This document shows, one piece after another, positions 60,401 to 64,000 of a stretch of 64,000 nt of DNA (positions are counted from its first letter, which is position 1; the number at the start of each line of letters is the position of its first letter). A model generated the notes under the pieces. That model ran no database searches, was not told the origin of the DNA, and was given only the letters and a program-made list of their open reading frames with translations. The position numbers were made by a program, and so were the translations under genes. The DNA comes from Rubrivirga sp. SAORIC476. GTDB lineage: Bacteria > Bacteroidota > Rhodothermia > Rhodothermales > Rubricoccaceae. The DNA lies in contig NZ_MVOI01000003.1 of assembly GCF_002283555.1 (NCBI RefSeq), positions 1,042,798-1,106,797 on the forward strand. The letters run 5' to 3'.

Positions 60401-60416
60401 GCCTCGGCACCGAGGC
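60401..60416 (-). terminator. Family-1 palindrome between wzc-like gene and GT
   Basis: GCCTCGG-CA-CCGAGGC lies between the stop of the Wzc-like gene (60438) and the GT start (60383). It may cause partial termination within the operon. Confidence 0.4.
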
Positions 60417-60437
60417 GGGCGGGGGAGGCGTGTGGGG

Positions 60438-62534
60438 TCAGCGGCTGAACTCGAAGCGCGCGGCGCGCTTGACGGTGCGGCGGAGCCACGAGCGCCGCCG
60501 CGGCACCTCGCCGACCAGCCCTTCCAGGCGGACCGGCTGGGCGCCCGTCAGCACGAGGTGCGGGGCGTGGCCGCTGGCCCGCTCCAGCGCCGACGCCGTG
60601 TGGGCGTCGGCGGTCGCCCAGGAGCGGCTGGCGCGGGCGGCGAGCAGGACCACGTCGGCGTGGGCCAGCAGACCGACCGGCAGCGGCGCGTCCAGGACGG
60701 GCGGCAGTTCCAGGATGGTGAGGTCAGCGTCGGATGGCCCGGCGATGGCGTCGAGGGTCTCGGCCTCGGGGAAGGCGTCGGTCACGGCGTAGGGCGTCGC
60801 GCCGCCGTCGGCGTGGGGGGCGAGGTAGTTGACCGTCCGCCCGCGCGCGGCGAAGCGCTCGGCCAGCCGGGCGGCGACGAAGCCCGCGCCCTCGCCCGCC
60901 TGGCCGCTGGCGACCGCGACGAACTGGGGCTCCCGGGCGTCGCGTTCACGCAGAACGAGCGACACGTTGCGCAGGAACTGGGCGTCGAGCGGCTTCAGGA
61001 GTGCCGGGTCGGCGGGGGCCGTCGGGTAGGCGCCGGCGAGGGGCAGGCCCGAGACCTCGGCGGCGCGCTCGGGCGTCCGCATCGACTGGTCGAACACCTC
61101 GACCGCCAGTAGGCCGCCGACGCACAGCGCCAGCCCGGCCAGGAAGGCGACGACCACGAGCAGCGGCCGCTTCGACGAGTTGGGCCGCGCCGGGCGCTGC
61201 GGCGGCGCGACCACGTCCAGGTTGGCCGCCCGCGCGATGCTCTGCTGCCGCATCCGCGCCAGATTGAGGCTGTGGAGCATCTCCATGTAGGTCCCCTCCG
61301 CGATGTCGACCTCGCGCTCCAGGCTGGAGAGCGTCGAGCCGAGCGGCGCGAACACGTCGTAGACGCGCTGGTACTCGTCGCGCCGCTGGCGCAGGACGGC
61401 CAGGCGGGCGCGGCCCTCGGTGACGCTCGTGGCGTGGTTGAGCCAGGCGCCGGTGAGGGCGCTCCGGGCGACGCCCTGCTCGGAGTTGCTGAGCCGGTGC
61501 AGGCCGCGGACGCTCCCGTTGAGCGCCGCGCGCATCGAGTCAGCCTGGGCGCGGGCGGCGGGGTCGGCCGTGCCGAGCGCCTCGGCGCGGGCCGCGCGGG
61601 CGGTCGCCGCCGAGAGCGACTGGCGCTGCTGCGCCACGGCGTCGCTCTGGATCAGGACCGCCTCGCGCTCGCTCAGGCGTCGCTCGGTGTCGCGCAGCGC
61701 GTTCTCGGCCGCGGCCAGCGCCATCTCCTCCTGCTGCACCTCGTGGTCCAGGCTCTCCTTCTGCGAGGCGACGTACTTCGTCTGCTCGTAGTAGTTGATG
61801 ATCCGGTTGTCGACGCCGAACGCGCGCGTCCCGCCGACGGCGCTCCGCAGGGCGCTGTCGGCCAGGGCGGTCTGCTCTTCGAAGAACTCCACGACGCCGC
61901 CCGTCTGGCGCGTCTTCATGTCGCGGAACTCGTCGATCACGTCGTCCAGAATCAGCTCCAGCACGAGCTGCGCCAGCACCGGGTCGGGCGACGTGTAGCG
62001 GATCTCGACCATGTCGGACCCGCCGACGCGGTTCGCCTGGATGGCGCCCTGGAGCGTGCTCACGTTCACCGGCGACTCGTCGATGTAGAGCGCCGCGTAG
62101 ATCGGGCTCCCGACATCGTCGGCCTCGGCGCTGAGGCGGGCGAGGCGGGCGGCGCTGGCCCCCTCGGTCGCGGACACGGCCCGGACGACGGCGCCAGGCA
62201 CCGTCGGGATCTCGACCTCCTCGGCCAGCCGCAGTCGGCCGTCGGCGCGGCGGGCGATCAGTTGGAGGGCGACGCGCTCGACCGTCTCGCGGCTCTTGAT
62301 GAGCTGGATCAGGTTGTCGAACGCCGTCTGCGTGGTCAGGTAGTCGACCCGGCTGCCGCTCTCGGAGTCGATGGAGTAGCCGGACACGAAGCCCGTGTAG
62401 AGGGTTGTCGAGGCGGCGTACTCGCGGGGCAGGTCGCGCGTGGCGAGGAAGACGACGGCGGCCATGCCGAGGGGCACGGCGGTCAGCAGCAGCCAGTGGC
62501 GGCCGAGCAGCCGCAGGACGTGGAGCAGGCTCAT
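60438..62534 (-). CDS. Wzc-like chain-length protein with degenerate kinase domain
   Basis: Polysaccharide co-polymerase of 698 residues. The N-terminal helix (about 13-32), Wzz-type periplasmic domain, long coiled-coil (about 250-430), and second helix (about 457-480, preceded by a Pro-rich stretch) are as in Wzc. The cytoplasmic part from about 495 corresponds to the BY-kinase, but the Walker A reads SGQAGEGAGFVA (about 543-554), where the family has GEGKT, so the nucleotide-binding Lys and Thr are missing. The Walker B-like segment is LTILELPPVLD, and there is no Tyr-rich tail. It probably controls chain length or export without kinase activity. It overlaps the TolC-like gene by 4 bp. Confidence 0.88.
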   Translation of the reverse strand: MSLLHVLRLLGRHWLLLTAVPLGMAAVVFLATRDLPREYAASTTLYTGFVSGYSIDSESGSRVDYLTTQTAFDNLIQLIKSRETVERVALQLIARRADGRLRLAEEVEIPTVPGAVVRAVSATEGASAARLARLSAEADDVGSPIYAALYIDESPVNVSTLQGAIQANRVGGSDMVEIRYTSPDPVLAQLVLELILDDVIDEFRDMKTRQTGGVVEFFEEQTALADSALRSAVGGTRAFGVDNRIINYYEQTKYVASQKESLDHEVQQEEMALAAAENALRDTERRLSEREAVLIQSDAVAQQRQSLSAATARAARAEALGTADPAARAQADSMRAALNGSVRGLHRLSNSEQGVARSALTGAWLNHATSVTEGRARLAVLRQRRDEYQRVYDVFAPLGSTLSSLEREVDIAEGTYMEMLHSLNLARMRQQSIARAANLDVVAPPQRPARPNSSKRPLLVVVAFLAGLALCVGGLLAVEVFDQSMRTPERAAEVSGLPLAGAYPTAPADPALLKPLDAQFLRNVSLVLRERDAREPQFVAVASGQAGEGAGFVAARLAERFAARGRTVNYLAPHADGGATPYAVTDAFPEAETLDAIAGPSDADLTILELPPVLDAPLPVGLLAHADVVLLAARASRSWATADAHTASALERASGHAPHLVLTGAQPVRLEGLVGEVPRRRSWLRRTVKRAARFEFSR

Positions 62535-63259
62535 CGACCCGGGGCGCTGGCGACGGCCGCCGGGGCGGCGGTCGGGGCGGCGGCCTGCGCGGTCAGCGCC
62601 GACAGCGTGCCGCCGCACAGGCGGTCGAGTTGTCCGTAGGCCGTCAGGTAGTCGGTGCGCGCCGTCTCGAAGGCGGCCTGCGCCTCGGCGGCGATCTGGT
62701 CGACGCGCGCCAGCTCGCCCACGGCGACGTCGCCCTGCACGAACTCGGCCTCGGCCATCGCCCGGTGCGTCCGCGCGGACTCCATGCCGCCGGAGCGGAC
62801 GCCCACGAGGCGGTACGCGAGTTCGGTCCGCCGGTAGAGCGCGATCACGACCAGGTCCAGCTCTTCGTCGGCCTCGGCCTGGCGAGCGCGCGACTGCGCC
62901 AGCTCGGCCTCGGCCTGCCGCGCCTCGTGGCGCCGCCCGAGCACGTCGTACAGCGACAGCCGCACGCTCACGCCCACGGTCGCGCCGACCGACAGCTGGT
63001 CCACCAGGTCGTTGCCATACGTCCCGGCCGTCGCCCCGACGTTGACGCCCAGGTTGTCGGTCCAGGCGCTGCGCGTCCGGTCCAGCTGGGCCTCGTTCTT
63101 GGCGACTGTCGCCGCCGCGTAGCGGACGGACGGGGACTGACGGTGGACCGCAGCGAGGACGGTGTCCAGCGTGGGGAGGGCCGGCAGGCCGTCGTCGGCC
63201 TGGGCGTGAGGGGCGGCCGCAGGGAGCGCGAGCGCGAGCAGGAGAAGGAAGCGATGCAT
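62531..63259 (-). CDS. Half-length TolC-like outer-membrane efflux protein
   Basis: Exported protein of 242 residues with signal peptide (MHRFLLLLALALPAAAPHAQ). It resembles one TolC/OEP repeat: LDTVLAAVHRQSPSVRYAAATV, a barrel-like stretch VGATVGVSVRLSLYDVLGRR, then long helices with EARQAEAELAQSRARQAEA and VDQIAAEAQAAFETARTDYLTAYGQLDRL (split at 200). Complete TolC proteins have two such repeats and over 400 residues, so this is about half length. It is first of the operon and 4 bp overlapped with the Wzc-like gene. It may replace Wza as the outer-membrane part, as an oligomer of half subunits (inference). Confidence 0.8.
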   Translation of the reverse strand: MHRFLLLLALALPAAAPHAQADDGLPALPTLDTVLAAVHRQSPSVRYAAATVAKNEAQLDRTRSAWTDNLGVNVGATAGTYGNDLVDQLSVGATVGVSVRLSLYDVLGRRHEARQAEAELAQSRARQAEADEELDLVVIALYRRTELAYRLVGVRSGGMESARTHRAMAEAEFVQGDVAVGELARVDQIAAEAQAAFETARTDYLTAYGQLDRLCGGTLSALTAQAAAPTAAPAAVASAPGR

Positions 63260-63320
63260 CAGGGTGTGGTTGGCTGACCGATCGCAACGTCCCCCGTCCT
63301 CTCTCTTTCTCCGGCCGCGT

Positions 63321-63350
63321 TTCGACGAACGCCCCGCCCGCTTCGACGAA
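63321..63350 (-). promoter_or_regulatory. Paired TTCGTCGAA palindromes, site C
   Basis: Perfect copies at 63321-63329 and 63342-63350, 21 bp start to start, 62 bp upstream of the TolC-like gene and downstream of the ugd terminator. This is the head of the operon with the wzc-like, GT, flippase and polymerase genes. Confidence 0.65.
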
Positions 63351-63401
63351 CGCTGGGCTGTCGTCGTCACCCTGCCCGCCTCGGGGCCGTCGTGCGACTA
63401 C

Positions 63402-63440
63402 AAAAAACGGGCGGCGGCTCCGAGAGCCACCGCCCGCCCA
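63402..63440 (-). terminator. Rho-independent terminator of ugd
   Basis: On the minus strand a GC-rich stem of about 13 bp (GAGCCGCCGCCCG pairs with CGGGCGGTGGCTC, one mismatch) is followed by six T residues (63407 down to 63402). It is the only hairpin in the window with a proper U-tract and ends the ugd transcript. Confidence 0.85.
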
Positions 63441-63503
63441 TCCGCGCCCCGGCCCGACGTGTGGTGCCGTCGGTCCGTCCGTGACGGGCGCGGTCTCGGT
63501 CGG

Positions 63504-64000
63504 TCAGCCAACCTCCCGAGAAGGGATCGTGCGCGCCGTCCGCGAGCTCGCCAGGGCCGGGCGGTCGGCGAAGGGCGCGGCGTGCTCCACCGGGGCCGAC
63601 GGCGTCGGGCGGCCGATGGAGCGGTATGTGAAACCGGACGCGACCATCTGCGCCGGCTCGAACACGTTGCGGCCGTCGAACACGACGGGCTGGACCATCG
63701 ACCGGCGGACGCGCTCCATGTCGGGGCGCCGGAACTCGGGCCACTCGGTCGCGACCACCAGCGCGTCGGCGTCCTGGGCGGCCTCGTAGACCGTCGCGGC
63801 GTAGGTCAGCGAGCCCGGGCCGACCAGCGGCTCGCGGGCGAACGCGGCCTGCGTGGTCTCGACGGCCTCCGGGTCGAAAGCCACCACCTCGGCGCCGAGG
63901 CGGACGAACTCGCGGATCAGCACGTGGGCCGGCGCCTCGCGGACGTCGTCGGTGTGCGGCTTGAAGGCCAGGCCCCAGAGCGCGATGCGGCGGCCGTCGA
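63504..64000 (-). CDS. ugd: UDP-glucose 6-dehydrogenase, C-terminal part
   Basis: The C-terminal 165 or so residues of a UDP-glucose/UDP-ManNAc-type dehydrogenase; the gene continues past the window. The visible part has LWGLAFKPHTDDVREAPAHVLI, the third-domain signature, split at about 20 residues from the edge, then LGAEVVAFDPEA, ADALVVATEWPEF and the end VVFDGRNVFEP. FDGRNVF and GLAFKPxTDDxREA are diagnostic for the UDP-glucose dehydrogenase family. A tail of about 45 residues after the fold is unusual. The product would be UDP-glucuronate for the adjacent polysaccharide system. Confidence 0.92.
   Translation of the reverse strand, partial: DGRRIALWGLAFKPHTDDVREAPAHVLIREFVRLGAEVVAFDPEAVETTQAAFAREPLVGPGSLTYAATVYEAAQDADALVVATEWPEFRRPDMERVRRSMVQPVVFDGRNVFEPAQMVASGFTYRSIGRPTPSAPVEHAAPFADRPALASSRTARTIPSREVG

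Noticed and set aside
63887-63900. CCTCGGCGCCGAGG in ugd as another family-1 repeat
   Set aside because: The palindrome is shorter than the family core and is explained by preferred codons for Leu-Gly-Ala-Glu.

Overview
The window is GC-rich, densely coding chromosomal DNA from a Gram-negative bacterium that uses menaquinone. Features of the Bacteroidota/Rhodothermota group recur: a secreted propeller protein with a YPNPFNP-type sorting/FlgD-like C-terminus (type IX secretion style), a PorV/PorQ-like outer-membrane protein, a TonB receptor with a carboxypeptidase-regulatory N-terminal domain, a GbsR-type regulator, a DUF5683-like protein, and promoter-like TAnnTT(T)G elements resembling the Bacteroidota -7 box. 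With the very high GC, a Rhodothermota lineage such as Rubricoccaceae (Rubrivirga/Rubricoccus) fits best; that assignment is inference. I recognised no rRNA, tRNA, CRISPR array, insertion sequence or phage gene.

Layout. 0.1-6.5 kb: menaquinone genes menD, menF and menG, with a CrtI-type FAD oxidoreductase and a histidine-box desaturase/hydroxylase lying between menD and menF. 6.5-15.6 kb: single genes (dapF, phoH, an MBL hydrolase, a CoA-type Nudix hydrolase, an SDR) among small lipoproteins and secreted proteins of unknown role. 15.6-17.8 kb: thiolase and 3-hydroxyacyl-CoA dehydrogenase. 18.0-23.8 kb: cysD, cysNC, rfbC, rfbD and a WecA/MraY-type lipid-carrier sugar-phosphate transferase, a set able to supply activated sulfate, dTDP-rhamnose and a lipid-linked first sugar. 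24.0-27.2 kb: rodA and mrdA (PBP2), the elongasome pair. 27.5-32.0 kb: a 1087-residue peptidase/TolB-propeller/Omp85-like fusion protein, then pyrD. 32.0-38.6 kb: a NagZ-like GH3 enzyme, a CPBP-like membrane protein, and a tightly overlapped operon encoding a lipoprotein, a propeller protein with a sorting-type C-terminus, and a PorV-like protein.

38.8-43.1 kb is a first surface-polysaccharide operon (epimerase, acyltransferase, GT2, M50 protease). 43.3-52.2 kb is a different, mostly plus-strand island: GbsR-type regulator, TonB receptor, FabG-like SDR, an atypical KASIII-like protein, a sodium:solute symporter, an AMP-forming acyl-CoA ligase and an exported alpha/beta hydrolase. It looks like a module that takes up and activates a carboxylate or ester. 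52.2-64.0 kb returns to polysaccharide synthesis on the minus strand: GT4, two GT2, O-antigen ligase/polymerase, flippase, GT, a Wzc-like chain-length protein with a degraded kinase site, a half-length TolC-like protein and, running off the end, ugd.

The strongest uncharacterised signal is regulatory. The three minus-strand polysaccharide units starting at 43091, 55498 and 63259 each carry, 59-84 bp upstream of the first start codon, two perfect TTCGTCGAA palindromes exactly 21 bp apart. I saw this pair nowhere else in the window, so it is a candidate operator for one exopolysaccharide regulon. Two short palindrome families are also present: CCGCCTCGG-nn-CCGAGGCGG, mostly at gene ends and terminator-like, and GGCCTCTGGCGCCAGAGGCC, confined almost entirely to the 46-51 kb island.
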